Under the pieces are notes generated by a model. The model had not been told where the DNA came from. It ran no database searches and saw nothing but the letters and a program-made list of their open reading frames with translations. 64,000 nt of DNA from Isoetes taiwanensis (taxonomy: Eukaryota; Streptophyta; Lycopodiopsida; Isoetales; Isoetaceae): the NCBI GenBank assembly GCA_021234155.1, contig JAJEKV010000314.1, forward strand, positions 124,001-188,000. The letters are read 5' to 3'. Made by a program: the position numbers and the translations under genes. Of the stretch, positions 11,700 to 21,897 are shown piece by piece. How positions within the stretch are numbered: position 1 is the stretch's first letter; each line of letters opens with the position of its first letter.

Positions 11700-12063
11700 C
11701 CAATTGTGCTAAAGCATCCGCCATACTATTTTGTTCTCTTGGAACATGTACCATAAACCATTGCTGAAAATAGGACTTCAAATCCATGGTTTGTTGATGT
11801 AAGCCTCTCGAATTAGTACTTGAAGCCTGAAAATTGATCCATACATTGTTGATACATTAATAGAGTCTCCAAAAATAGTTAGACAATCAATACGCTTCTT
11901 CTTTGCCAAAGTCATCCCTTGAATAAGTGCATGATATTCCGCCTCATTTGCATAGCATACTTAATGTAACAATCTTCTTCTTATGCCCGTATATTAAAGA
12001 TACTCCTACACCTCCATAATTCTTGAGCTTAGAGAATGCACCATCAAGATACATTTGTCCTTC
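11700..12063 (-). pseudogene. RNase H fragment of an older Ty3/gypsy relic
   Basis: Minus-strand translation from the left edge of the chromovirus gives Y-L-D-G-A-F-S-K-L-K-N-Y-G-G-V-G-V, then N-E-A-E-Y-H-A-L-I-Q-G-M, then L-T-I-F-G-D-S. These are the first Asp, the Glu and the second Asp motifs of an RNase HI domain, of the kind found as an extra RNase H in some plant Ty3 lineages. The chromovirus at 12069-25208 inserted at its N-terminal side. Stops follow, so it is dead. Together with the protease and gag pieces at 25.6-28.9 kb it may belong to one internally deleted element; the reverse transcriptase is missing. Confidence 0.7.
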
Positions 12064-12068
12064 TGTAG
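12064..12068. repeat. Target-site duplication TGTAG (left)
   Basis: TGTAG directly abuts the TG of the left LTR and recurs directly after the CA of the right LTR at 25209-25213. A 5-bp duplication is standard for Ty3/gypsy integrase. Confidence 0.9.
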
Positions 12069-13717
12069 TGTGACGCTCCCTGCTAAACATACGGCGCCCA
12101 GCCGTATACTTGGCAGGAAATCCCCCGTCCGGCTCATCAACCGCACAGGCCCTCCGTCTATCCCGCACTCTGGAATCCTCCGTAGTGCGGGAAGGGGACA
12201 CGAAGGTGTCTTGCGCGCCCTTCCCCTATGGGCTCCTATCACAGCGGAAGCATAACACGTCAGAACTAGCAATACAATACAATATGCTACCTCGAGGGGT
12301 AGCTCAATCGCATATCCATAGATGCAAAGAACATAATCATATGCCATAAAACATGAGAGGTCCTACCCGTGGCTCCGGAGCCACTAAAGGAAGTCGGCCG
12401 GATTGGATAGGCCTCAAGATAGAGCGAACCCGAATCATAACAATGGCGGGGCTGGCATAAGACAATGGCTAGGGTTGACCACTCCATCCGCCCCCGTGCA
12501 TACTTTGCGGATGGGCTAGATCAAGGCGTGGCATGACTCTAACCTTAGGATCACGCAATCCCATGGCATCACCCATCGGGACTACTCTGGTTGCATCTCC
12601 CCGGGTCCGACGAGGTAGGAAGGGTTGCATCTCCCCTTCGGGGTCTAGAGGCTCCCGCAGGCGGGTAGAGAATCGTGGCAACACACACGATTGCACTGCC
12701 GTGAACCCCCAAAACAAGAGCCAAGGCGACACTTGCAACTCTTGAGAGGAGGTGACACCATTGCCCGGGGAGGTGTCGGACCCATGCTCGGCCCCACCGA
12801 AGTGACCCACCATAAGCCTAGCCCTTTGTAGAATCCCCCAAGCCCCCACTTTCGGGGGGATCCACCCTCCATCTTGCCTCTAGCCCGTTGTGTGGTGTTG
12901 AGTCACATCATAGCTTCCATAGCCCGGTGGGTTCCTATGCACAAAGGCAGAACTAATAGGAACTAAGGGATCTACACTAGGAGCATACTACATATGGCCC
13001 TAGGTCTCTACCCCCGATCCCAACACAAGAGGAACAACAACATGATCAACCATCATCACATAATCATCATGAACAATATCATATGAACATCTTAACTTAA
13101 TCATACATATCTAACTATCGGTTAGGGTTCCTTGATTAGGGTTCAAGATGTTCATCGAAGGATCTAGGGTGGCTCTACTCTAGAGACACGAATCACTAAC
13201 CCATCACGGAGTGCTAACTTCCGGATGAACTAACTTCTGAACTCTACTCAACCTACCTCCTCCAAGCGCTTCCCCCATCCCCCGGGCGTCTCCATGCTCC
13301 TAGGCGTGGTTGAAGGCTTGCTCCTTCTACGATCATACACCCTCCAGGGGGCTGTTTCGTGCTAGACTATGGCGGACGGTGCTTGCTGAAGCGGGGGTTT
13401 CGGGCACGTGGATGAGAGTTCAAAAAGTGCTAGGTCGGAGAAAAAGGGGCTAGGGTTAGGGTTAGAGCTCATATAGGTGTGGGTCCACGTGGGATGCCAT
13501 GTGGCACCACTAGGATGAGGTCGTGTGGCAGTTGCTCCAATAGGATAAGGCCATGTGGAAATGGGCCTTATCCTAAGGTTATCTAAGTTAAGCAATTAAC
13601 TTAGATGTGCACCCCTTGCCACTTATCCAAGGCATACAAGGCTACCTAGGTAGGCTTGTATGGTGACGGGTCCAGGAATATACGTATTTATGGCGTATAT
13701 TCCCTTAGAACGTCACA
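12069..13717 (-). repeat. 3' LTR of the chromovirus (left)
   Basis: 1649 bp, starting TGTGACGCTCCC and ending GGAACGTCACA-type (here TTAGAACGTCACA), so the termini are inverted (TGTGACG/CGTCACA). Homologous over its length to 23574-25208. Contains a GGGTTAGGGTTAG stretch near 13450-13465, also present in the other LTR. Open frames on both strands here are shadows. Confidence 0.95.
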
Positions 13718-13729
13718 TTCTCCCCCTTA
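13718..13729 (-). other. Polypurine tract
   Basis: TAAGGGGGAGAA on the minus strand lies immediately upstream of the 3' LTR, the expected plus-strand DNA primer position. Confidence 0.85.
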
Positions 13730-14547
13730 GGGCGATCTTTGTCCTCGGCATTGCGCTAAGGTGACGAGCCTATCTATCTGCGCAAAACACATAAGATCAT
13801 ACAGTTAAGTTTAATTAAAACGATCAACTTCCTATTAAAGTTAAATGTCAAAATTTAGGCTATATTTGTACTTATACAAAATTATATAGCCTTAACAAGG
13901 TTACTTCCTACAATAATTCAAAACATTATTATAAGAGTTATTAGGGTTCATAATCTAAATTATGGTTCCCCATCTTCTCGTAATGTGTCCCACCTCGAAG
14001 CTCCTTCTCACTTTGCACATGGAGCACATTACGTTAGTTTATAATTAATAAGTTTGTGGTTTTAGGGGACCACCCCCTTACCATACCTTGCACTTTCGAT
14101 CATGGTCCTTTCGGTTTGAGCTTAAGGACCATTTAAGATGATCCCATCATCGCCCATGATCAAGTGCTACCTTGTACTTTCGGTTACCGGTGCCGAAAGT
14201 ACCCCTAGTGCATCATGCCCCAAGGGTTTTAAGCTAGGGAGCGTCTCACGATCCCATCATCGCACATGATCACTTTGACCTTCACCATGACCCCCTATGG
14301 CCGGTGTGTGCGATCCCCACATCGTGGCATAGGGAGCATCCGAACCGATGTCCCATCATCGCAAGCACCATGCCTTTCCTTCTCTCTCGCGCATGACCCT
14401 AGTGGTCATCGCGCACTCTCTGGTGCATGTTGCCTAGGGGAACGCCTTTAAAGGCTTATCCCATCATCGCCCACATGTTCCAAGATTCTCGCATATGTAT
14501 TCCACTAACTAGAATACACGCGAGCTAGAGGCTAACTAAGAAGCATA
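13730..14547 (-). other. 3' untranslated region of the chromovirus
   Basis: No coding sequence. The motif TCCCATCATCGC occurs four times on the plus strand near 14143, 14253, 14351 and 14460, about 100-110 bp apart, in two cases followed by CCATGATCA or ACATGATCA. Confidence 0.6.
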
Positions 14548-15162
14548 CTAAGCTAACCTCTGGCGAAGTCGGGGTCGACCAAGTGGGAGGCGACTAAGCC
14601 CATCAAACTCCTTCATAAACTCTGGGTATTGCTTCTCCAAATCTTGCTTCAATACCCAATTTGCGTCTTCCACGGGCAAGTGCTTCCACTTGACCAAATA
14701 CTGGAGAAACTGAGACCTCCTAGTCTTCTTGAATGACTTATCAAGAAGTAGCTCAGGCACAATTTCCACTTGCTCTTCCGTCATTTCCAACAAAGTTGGA
14801 GTATCCAAGACCTCCTCAGGGTTAGGATTGTGCCTTTTCAATAAACTTACGTGGAAAACCTTGTGAACTTTGAGATGGGCGGGGAGATCCAACTTGTAGG
14901 CTTGGGAGCCCACTCTCTCCAAAATCTTGAACGGACCAGCCCATCTAGGGGCAAGCTTCTTGCAACTCCCAATCCGAAGCTTAGCTTGCTTGACCTTGAT
15001 CTTCAACCACATGTTATCGCCTACTTTGAACTCTCTTATGGTCCTGTGCTTGTCGGCTACACTCTTCTGCCGACTTCTTGTTGCTAGGAGGTAACCCCTC
15101 ACTTCTTCCACTAACTGCTGCATATCTCCTAGCATCTGCTGGGACACTTCAACCTTTGACAC
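14548..15162 (-). pseudogene. Integrase C-terminus with chromodomain
   Basis: A 204-residue open frame. It contains the post-core region (D-N-M-W-L-K-I-K, L-A-P-R-W-A-G-P-F-K-I-L-E-R-V-G-S-Q-A-Y-K-L-D-L-P) typical of chromovirus integrases and, at residues about 138-185 (14610-14751), a chromodomain: L-L-D-K-S-F followed by Q-Y-L-V-K-W-K-H-L-P and A-N-W-V-L-K-Q-D-L. The K-W-K and N-W positions match the aromatic-cage region of integrase chromodomains, which bind methylated histone tails and steer insertion. The frame ends at 14548 before the 3' untranslated region. Confidence 0.88.
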
Positions 15163-16330
15163 GGGATTGTGCCAAGTGTCGGGGTTAAGCTTCTTGGTAC
15201 CCGTAATTTACCATGAAAGGAGACATCCGGGATGACTCTTGTTTGGCCTTGTTGTGGCGAATTCCACCAAGTGGATGTACTCATCCCACTTGGACTGCTT
15301 ATTCCACACAAAGCTTCTAAGCATATCTTCAATGATTCGATTCGTCCTCTCCATCGACGACCATCGTTTTGGGGATGATATGCCGTGCTCATGGAGAGCC
15401 GTGCGAATGGTCTTTGAAGAGGTCCCGCCAAAAAGCACTCATAAACTTGGAATCTCTATCCGATATTATCTCCCAAGGCATGCCATGGAGCCTAAAAATC
15501 TGCTTCACAAATAGCTTGGCAGTATCTAATGCTGTGTCGGTAGTTCTACAAGGCACAAAATGTGCCATCTTAGACAATTTGTCTACTACGACCATCAATG
15601 CATCTTTGCCTCGAAGAGTCTTGGGAAGTCGTGATAAAATCCATACTTACCACTTCCCACCGCATTCGGCACTGCTAGAGGTTCCAAGGCACGGAATTGG
15701 CTGCTGCTCCGCTTTGGTTTTTTGGCACAACCGACACTTTCCTTGAATATATCTTGCTATCTGCTTCTTCATTCCCGGCCAGAAGTAGCTACTTCGAATC
15801 TTGAAGTAGGTCTTCATAAACCCTGCATGCCCTGCTATTGGGCTGTTGTGTGTGTCATGGAGAATTAGCTTTCTTACCCCTGATGATTCGGGCACACACA
15901 ACTTATGCTTATGATACAACAAGTTGCCTTCCTTCTTATAATGCTTGAAGGCTTCTCGTTCCTTATCTGTTCTAGCCTCTCTAGAAAGGCTTTCCCATAC
16001 CTCCTTGAAATCACCATCGGATGGTAATGTCTCCTCAATTTTCTTGCCATACTCACTCGAAAGAGTTGATATAGCATTACAATGTGTTCTCGTCTCAAGG
16101 GGTCTTCTAGAAAGGGCATCCGCAACCACATTCAACTTACCTGGCTTATAAGCAATCTCAAAGTCATACTCTTCTAGGAATTCCATCCATCTCCTTTGTC
16201 TTAGATTCAGGAGTGGTTGGGTAAAGATGTATTGGAGGCTCTGGTGATCAGTATCTAACTGAAACTTCCTCCCAAGCAAATAATGCCTCCAAAATCTGAA
16301 GAGCCACGACAATAGCTAGAAGTTCCCGAT
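15163..16330 (-). pseudogene. RNase H end and integrase core of the chromovirus
   Basis: Frame at 15647-16312 holds the C-terminal RNase H signature (L-D-T-D-H-Q-S-L-Q-Y, W-M-E-F-L-E-E-Y-D-F, V-A-D-A-L-S-R-R-P), then the integrase zinc finger (H-D-T-H..G-H-A-G, W-P-G-M, C-R-L-C-Q). After a break, 15389-15598 gives [13 protein letters not shown] with the first catalytic Asp and I-S-D-R-D-S-K-F with the second; H-P-Q-N-D-G at about 15370 precedes the Glu region. At least two frameshifts separate these blocks, so no functional integrase is made. Confidence 0.88.
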
Positions 16331-18041
16331 CATGGGTTGGATAGCTGCTTTCGGTGTCGTTCAACTTCTTGGAATCATAAGCTATCACTCTTCCTTCTTG
16401 CATAAGGACTCCACTGTTGCTATCTTACTTGCATCTGTTGCTACTATCTTGTCCTTATGCGGATCTGGGCGGAACTAGCACTGGTCTTTGTTGTTAAAGG
16501 CCTCCTTAAGCTTTTCAAATGAAGCTTGAACATTTTCTAACCAATGTGTTCTCCAATCTTTCACCTTAACACTCTTAGTGAGGTCCGTCAAGGGGGCGTC
16601 CCTTAACGAAGTCCTTCACGAACTTTACGTAATAACTTTTGCCGGACCTAGAAAGCTTCTTACTTCCGCCACATTCTTTGGAGCTGGCCAATCTACTGCT
16701 GCTTCGATCTTTGCGGGGTCGGTGGAGATTCCTTCCGCCGATATGACATGGCCCAAGTACTCCACTCTTTCCGTAGCAAAGTGGCATTTGGAGAGCTTTC
16801 CATACAAACAATGCCGCCTCAACTTTTCTAACACCCTTCTCAAATCGCGACTATGATCTTCAATGGACTTCTTTGTAGACTAGAATGTCGTCGAAGAAGA
16901 CAATGACAAACTCGTCTAGAAAATCCCCTGAAGGCGTCGTTCATGAGGCGCATAAAAGTTCTTTGGAGCATTCGACAATCCAAAGGGCATTCTTGTAAAC
17001 TCAAAGTGACCATACTGGCGTTACGAATGCGGTCTTATGGATATCCTCTTCTTTTATTCTTATTTGGTGGTACCCTGACCTCAAATCAATCTTAGAGAAT
17101 ACCTTTGCTCCTTGGAGCTGGTCCATTAAATCATCTGCCCTTGGCAATGCATACTTGTTCTTTATCGTCTGCTTGTTGAGCTGGCGATAGTCTATGCACA
17201 TTCTTAAACTGCCATCTTTCTTCTTCACGAAGAGTATGGGTGCTCCAAAAGGAGACACACTTGCTCTAATAAAACCAAGCTCAAGCAATTCCTGGAGTTG
17301 CTTCTTGAGCTCAATCAACTCGGTGTGCTCATCCCGTATGGTGCCTTCTTTGGTAGGCTTAGCATCTGGTGCCAATGTGATCTCACACTCCACACCCCTA
17401 TAAGGTGGTAGTTGCCGGATTTCATCCGGAAATACATCCTTGAATTCAGAAATAAGCCTTGCTACTGGCTTGGGCAACTGCTTTCCCTTTTGATCATTTC
17501 CATCCTGCTTATTGGGCTCAATTGCCTCCAATCTCAAAATGTAATCCACCTTATTTCTTTCTATACTTTTCCTTAGCTGCTTCAAAGAAATACACTGCAT
17601 AGAAGAAGCTGTCTTCTTACCTCTCACTATGAATTTGGTGCCGTCCGGTGCTGTCATGGCGACTTCATTGCGGTCGCAGTCGATCATGGCTTTCGCTGGC
17701 TTTAGGAACTCCATTCCTACTATAAGGTCATACCTTCCAATCTCCATAACCTCTGCCCCCATCGGCCACTTACTTCCACTAAGGTCTATGTCGAATGTGA
17801 TCCTCCTCCCCTTAGTGTGCCGAATGGCGCCGTTTGCCATAGCAACTGGCCTTGGCTTAGACTTCAATACTTTGTTCTTCATTAGGGCAGCCAGCCTAGG
17901 AGAGGCGAAGTTGTGCGAGCTACCTGTGTCTATCAATACTAGATATGGACTGCTATCTATGATCCCCTCGCCCCGCAATGCAGGTTGGATGACTTTCAAT
18001 GTCATCGACTCAATGTTTACCTGAGATATGGCACTCACCAT
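16331..18041 (-). pseudogene. Protease and reverse transcriptase of the chromovirus
   Basis: The long frame 17001-18041 starts with the protease ([12 protein letters not shown], catalytic D-T-G) and runs into [54 protein letters not shown]. Two frameshifts near 17000 and 16930 split off F-T-R-M-P-F-G-L-S-N-A-P and the catalytic F-F-D-D-I-L-V-Y block (about 16875). Frame 16625-16843 carries E-Y-L-G-H-V-I-S and V-R-S-F-L-G of the thumb region. Ty3/gypsy type is clear; activity is lost. Confidence 0.92.
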
Positions 18042-18099
18042 CTATGAAGTCCCGGGCCTCATGCTGGTCGTCGTCTTCATCACCTTACATTTGGTGAAT

Positions 18100-19408
18100 C
18101 CCAATCCATAAGCTCGCCAAAAGCTGCCGCATGGCCGAATGGGCAATCATGGGTTCGGTGCCCCTGGCTGGAAGCACCTGAAACAAAGCTTCTTCTCAAT
18201 ACATTCCTGTCTCTTTTCTTTCGTCAGGCTGTCTAGAATACGCTTTAACATGCTGCCCCCTGATGCATTCTGCGGCTTACGGTCCCCAAAGTTCTTACCT
18301 TGAGCTCTTCCATCTTTGGCCTCGATGGCGTAGTTCTTTGATTGCTTACTCTGTTCTTTGCCCTTGGTATTGTCCCGTTGACTTTCCTTTGAAGGCGGTT
18401 GTCTCTCACCGGCATTCTTTGGAGCTTCTTCAAACTTATGGCTTTATCCTCGGCTTACGCCCATCGACTTAGGGTTGATTGCTCGGACTAGCCTTTTGAT
18501 ATTGCTGTTCAATCCCTCAATGTAAGTTTCGATTGCTTGCCTTTCCGACACTCCAGGAACATGGAGTCTAAGTCGCATAAATTCCTCTGTATACTTTGCA
18601 ACCGACAATGTACCCCTGGTTCAATCTATAGAACTGCTTTGGATGCACTTTGCTAGTATGTGACCTAGGCATATAATGTCGCGAAAAGCCTTTTTGAAGG
18701 TCTTGAATCTGCAATCGTTCCTTTTGAGCTTGTTGGACTTAGCATAGCCTTTCCACCCGATTCTAGCTGCCCTATCAAGTTTCTTTGTAGCAACCTTCCC
18801 TATATCTTTATCCTTCATGCCATAAGAGTTGCGAACTCTTCCATCTCGTCAAGCCGGGCTTACGCCTCCATACGATCTGTCCTTCCACGAACCCGACCCA
18901 ACTTCCTAGTCTTCCACACATTGCTCATAGCCTTTGTCAACTTTCTTTTGATAATCATCTTCCTTCCTTGCCCTGGCTCTTACGTGGAGTGTGGGACTCA
19001 CTTTCGAGCTAGAACTGTCATGGTATGGGAAGTGTCGATGAAGCCGGAGCTAGGTGGTGTTGGACTCCTTCATACATTTTTCTCCTTTTCCTCTTCCGTC
19101 TCGACATTCCCTTGATTGTCCTGCCCCTCTCTTTGTGGACCTTCCTCGATGCCTTCGAGGTAGCGGTGGAGGTGGTGGTGGAGCAGTGCATGTTCTTGGG
19201 CATTCATCAATGGGGTGGCCCAGTGGATCACCGATGCATCACGGTTCCTCATCCGGACGAGCCTTGCGTTGATTGCTTCCGGCGTCATATCGCCGTTGTT
19301 GTCATCTTGATCACGTCCAAATAGGTTTACGGGTACCCCTTTGGTGGTGTCGGCCTTGGCCTTGAGAACTGAGCACTGTGTTCCTTCTTTGCAAGGATTA
19401 ATCATCAA
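18100..19408 (-). pseudogene. gag of the chromovirus, degenerate
   Basis: Scattered over three frames. N-terminal part 19070-19408 includes N-G-D-M-T-P-E-A-I-N-A-R-L. The retrotransposon gag core is recognisable at about 18520-18760 (S-V-A-K-Y-T-E-E-F-M-R-L-R and Y-I-E-G-L-N-S-N-I-K-R). A single CCHC zinc knuckle lies at 18143-18185: C-F-R-C-F-Q-P-G then, after a one-base frameshift, G-H-R-T-H-D-C. Many stops between. Confidence 0.75.
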
Positions 19409-19597
19409 TGCTTGTTATTAAGATTTACAAGTATTGATTTTTGCTTACAATTAAATTGTTTGTTAGGTACAAAAGAAATCATATGAAAATTCCACTTACA
19501 AGTCAAGATCATGGTAAGACATTAATTAGTATTTAGAAGTACATTTCATGAATTACATGATAATAGCGAAAAGAGAGTTACAATACACTTTAATTAA

Positions 19598-20936
19598 TTA
19601 ACAAAACAAGTCTTCCATCAACGATGTCGCTTGAAGAAGTTCTTGATTTTCTTGAATCATGTGCCCTTGCCCATGTTCTGCAGGATTCTGGCCGCCGATC
19701 CTCCCTCCAATGCTCTTGCCAACTGTGGTCTTTGGGAGTTCAGTGCGATTGCCGCCACTCTTGACAAGTGCGCATCCACGAGGTGCCCCTTGCGAAGTCG
19801 AGGGCATGAAGGGCTACAGATCTTTGAAGAGAATCACATGATCCATCCCGAAATCTATCCTGGCGTGGTGTCCAAAGCCTGAGAGTGCTATGAGGAGCGC
19901 CACGGATTCTTCACCCCTTGGGCTGAACTCCTTGTGGAAGACTATCATCTGTCCTTGGCTAAGGGCCGGAAGATAGTACCTGAGTGATTTACCCCTGTGC
20001 GGCCCCGTGGCTCCCGTACTCTTCCTTTGAGCCGCCTCGCCGAACACATCTATTGCGGTAAGATCTTCGTGGTCTCTCCACATAGTTGTTGCGTTCTCCA
20101 AATTGATGCTGCTAGATGATTCCGCGATGCTTATGGAGCGCACCGGTCGGCTTGAGCTTGGGCCTCTTCCCGGCTTGTACAACCTGCTTTGGATCTCCTG
20201 GAATTCCTCTTCTGGAATGTCGGGTTGCTGCTGTTGGAACATCTGCCTTATCTGTTGGTATGCCTGAATGTCCGACATAGTTTCCCCTGCGTAGGAGTGT
20301 CGCTCGGCTACCTCCCGTGGAATCTCTTGGTAGGAGTAGTCGATGAAGTCACTACCCTGCTCTTGTGCCATAAGGCTTAGGAGCTCATCGATCCTGAGGC
20401 CCTCCTCTCGACAATAGGGAAGATTGAGGATATCGGTGGCGAATATATATTCCTCGCCGTCGATGATCACCGGGGTGAGGGCCGTGATACCCATTGGTGG
20501 CTCGAAATCCCGCCTTAGTGCTTCCTGTTGTCGAGCTAGACGCCTCTCCATCCTTCTTGCCTCCCTCATCTCCCAACTTGGGTTCTCTTCCTCCTCCTCT
20601 TCGTAATCCTGCTCAATCTGCAACATAGGTGCTTCTGATGTGGAGCCGTAATGCTCGTACGCCGTAGTCTCGATCTCATGGATGCTTATCTGGGCTGCCC
20701 GAGTGTCGAGAGGTGCCAAATCCAAAGGTTGAATTGATGGCTCCCCCTGGTTGGTTAAGCGCCTATCTTTGCATGAACAATGCTAAGGCTGCTTGGCTTG
20801 AGAGGTACCTATGCCTATGATGCTTCTGGTCATGTAGTCCGGCATGTTTACGGTTCTATCCCACAGCCTTGTTCTTGCCCTGGATCCCCACCTATGGCTT
20901 GAGCAAGAGAGTCTAGAGAAACCCATTTCCCTCCCC
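19598..20936 (-). pseudogene. Large extra ORF of unknown function before gag
   Basis: One frame of about 446 codons from ATG 20936 (MGFSRLSC) to 19598, interrupted only by two TAG codons (near 20785 and at 19814). Residues 50-120 are acidic (Q-D-Y-E-E-E-E-E-E-N) and then Arg-rich with a likely helical stretch (R-R-M-E-R-R-L-A-R-Q-Q-E-A-L-R-R). The middle has P-V-I-I-D-G-E-E-Y-I-F-A and a Gln-rich helix (Q-A-Y-Q-Q-I-R-Q-M-F-Q-Q-Q-Q); a Ser-rich linker leads to K-S-L-R-Y-Y-L-P-A-L and H-K-E-F-S-P-R-G-E-E-S-V-A-L-L-I. No family recognised. It precedes gag on the same strand and could be an N-terminal gag extension or an accessory protein. Confidence 0.7.
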
Positions 20937-21412
20937 TAGGTGGCAAGCTAACTTCCGAGGGCAGAATTTGCTGATCATATTGGCAAATGATATCAGTGTA
21001 GTAAGGAGTTCTGGTCAAAGTGGCATGAAGATCAAAGAGATGATCGAAGACATGAAAGGCTTGCTCCGCAGGGAGTTCACGGATGTGATTAGAGTCATGC
21101 CACAGCTTGATGCGCCATTGAGCAGAGGTGGCTATAAAAAATGGCTGATGGAAATAAGCAAAGGCCTAGGAAATCGCCAAAGGGGCTGAGAGCAGTTCTG
21201 ATGGGGAGAAAATGACAAATGAGGGCCCTTTTTATAGACTAGGGGGTGCCTCGGGTTCCGTGCACAAAGGTTCTTGGTGGGGCAGACTTCGAGTCTATGG
21301 CCATGGTTGTCCAAATGAGCTACCATGAAGTACAATTCTAGACAAAGCAAAGCAAGAAACACTACATGAGAGTTTGTTGGGTCAAAATTGGTCAACTTAG
21401 GCAAAATTGGGC

Positions 21413-21487
21413 GAAATCGGGTGGCGTCGCGAGAAATAGCTCTGCGTCGAGGGCGCAGACAGGTTTTTCGCGATGCGACCCGGTTTC
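21413..21487. repeat. GC-rich hairpin 1 in chromovirus leader
   Basis: Arms GAAATCGGGTGGCGTCGCGA (21413-21432) and TCGCGATGCGACCCGGTTTC (21468-21487) pair along 20 bp with two or three mismatches; an inner TCTGCG/CGCAGA stem extends it. Lies between the H3-like ORF and the unknown ORF. Confidence 0.8.
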
Positions 21488-21614
21488 GGGTCATTTCTAT
21501 TCCTATGAAAGGTTTTTGGGAGTTTAAACATCCTAATATGACTTTTCCGCATGCTTCTAACCTAACTAGCAACTTTTCTTACTTAAATTGGACACGCATT
21601 AGTATCAAAATGCC

Positions 21615-21688
21615 GAAATCGGGTGGCGTCGCGAGAAATAGCTCTGCGTCGGGGGTAGACGGGGTTTTCAGCGATGCGACCCGGTTTC
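21615..21688. repeat. GC-rich hairpin 2, near copy of hairpin 1
   Basis: Same 5' arm (21615-21634) and almost the same 3' arm (21669-21688, CAGCGATGCGACCCGGTTTC) as the hairpin 202 bp upstream. The inner stem is lost. Sequence between the two copies is ordinary AT-rich DNA. Confidence 0.8.
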
Positions 21689-21897
21689 GCCAGTTTGGCA
21701 ATTTTTTGACTAATTAAGCTAGGGTTTCTAACTAATTAATTTTTCTTTCAACATTCCAATTTCAATGGTCAAAACTAAAGTAAAATTTGAGCTACTTAAA
21801 CACATTTTCATACAAGAATTAAGGTCAGTTTACCACAAAATTTTGTATTTATGGGAAAAACTTAATAATTACATTAATTTTAGACAAAACTGCATCT

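Noticed and set aside
12055-12872. Several overlapping frames on both strands at 12.0-12.9 kb and again at 23.5-24.4 kb
   Set aside because: They lie in the LTRs, recur identically in both, and are shadows of GC-richer LTR sequence.
13445-13470. Telomere-like GGGTTAGGGTTAG stretch
   Set aside because: Only two or three units, present at the same place in both LTRs, so it is part of the LTR and not an interstitial telomere.
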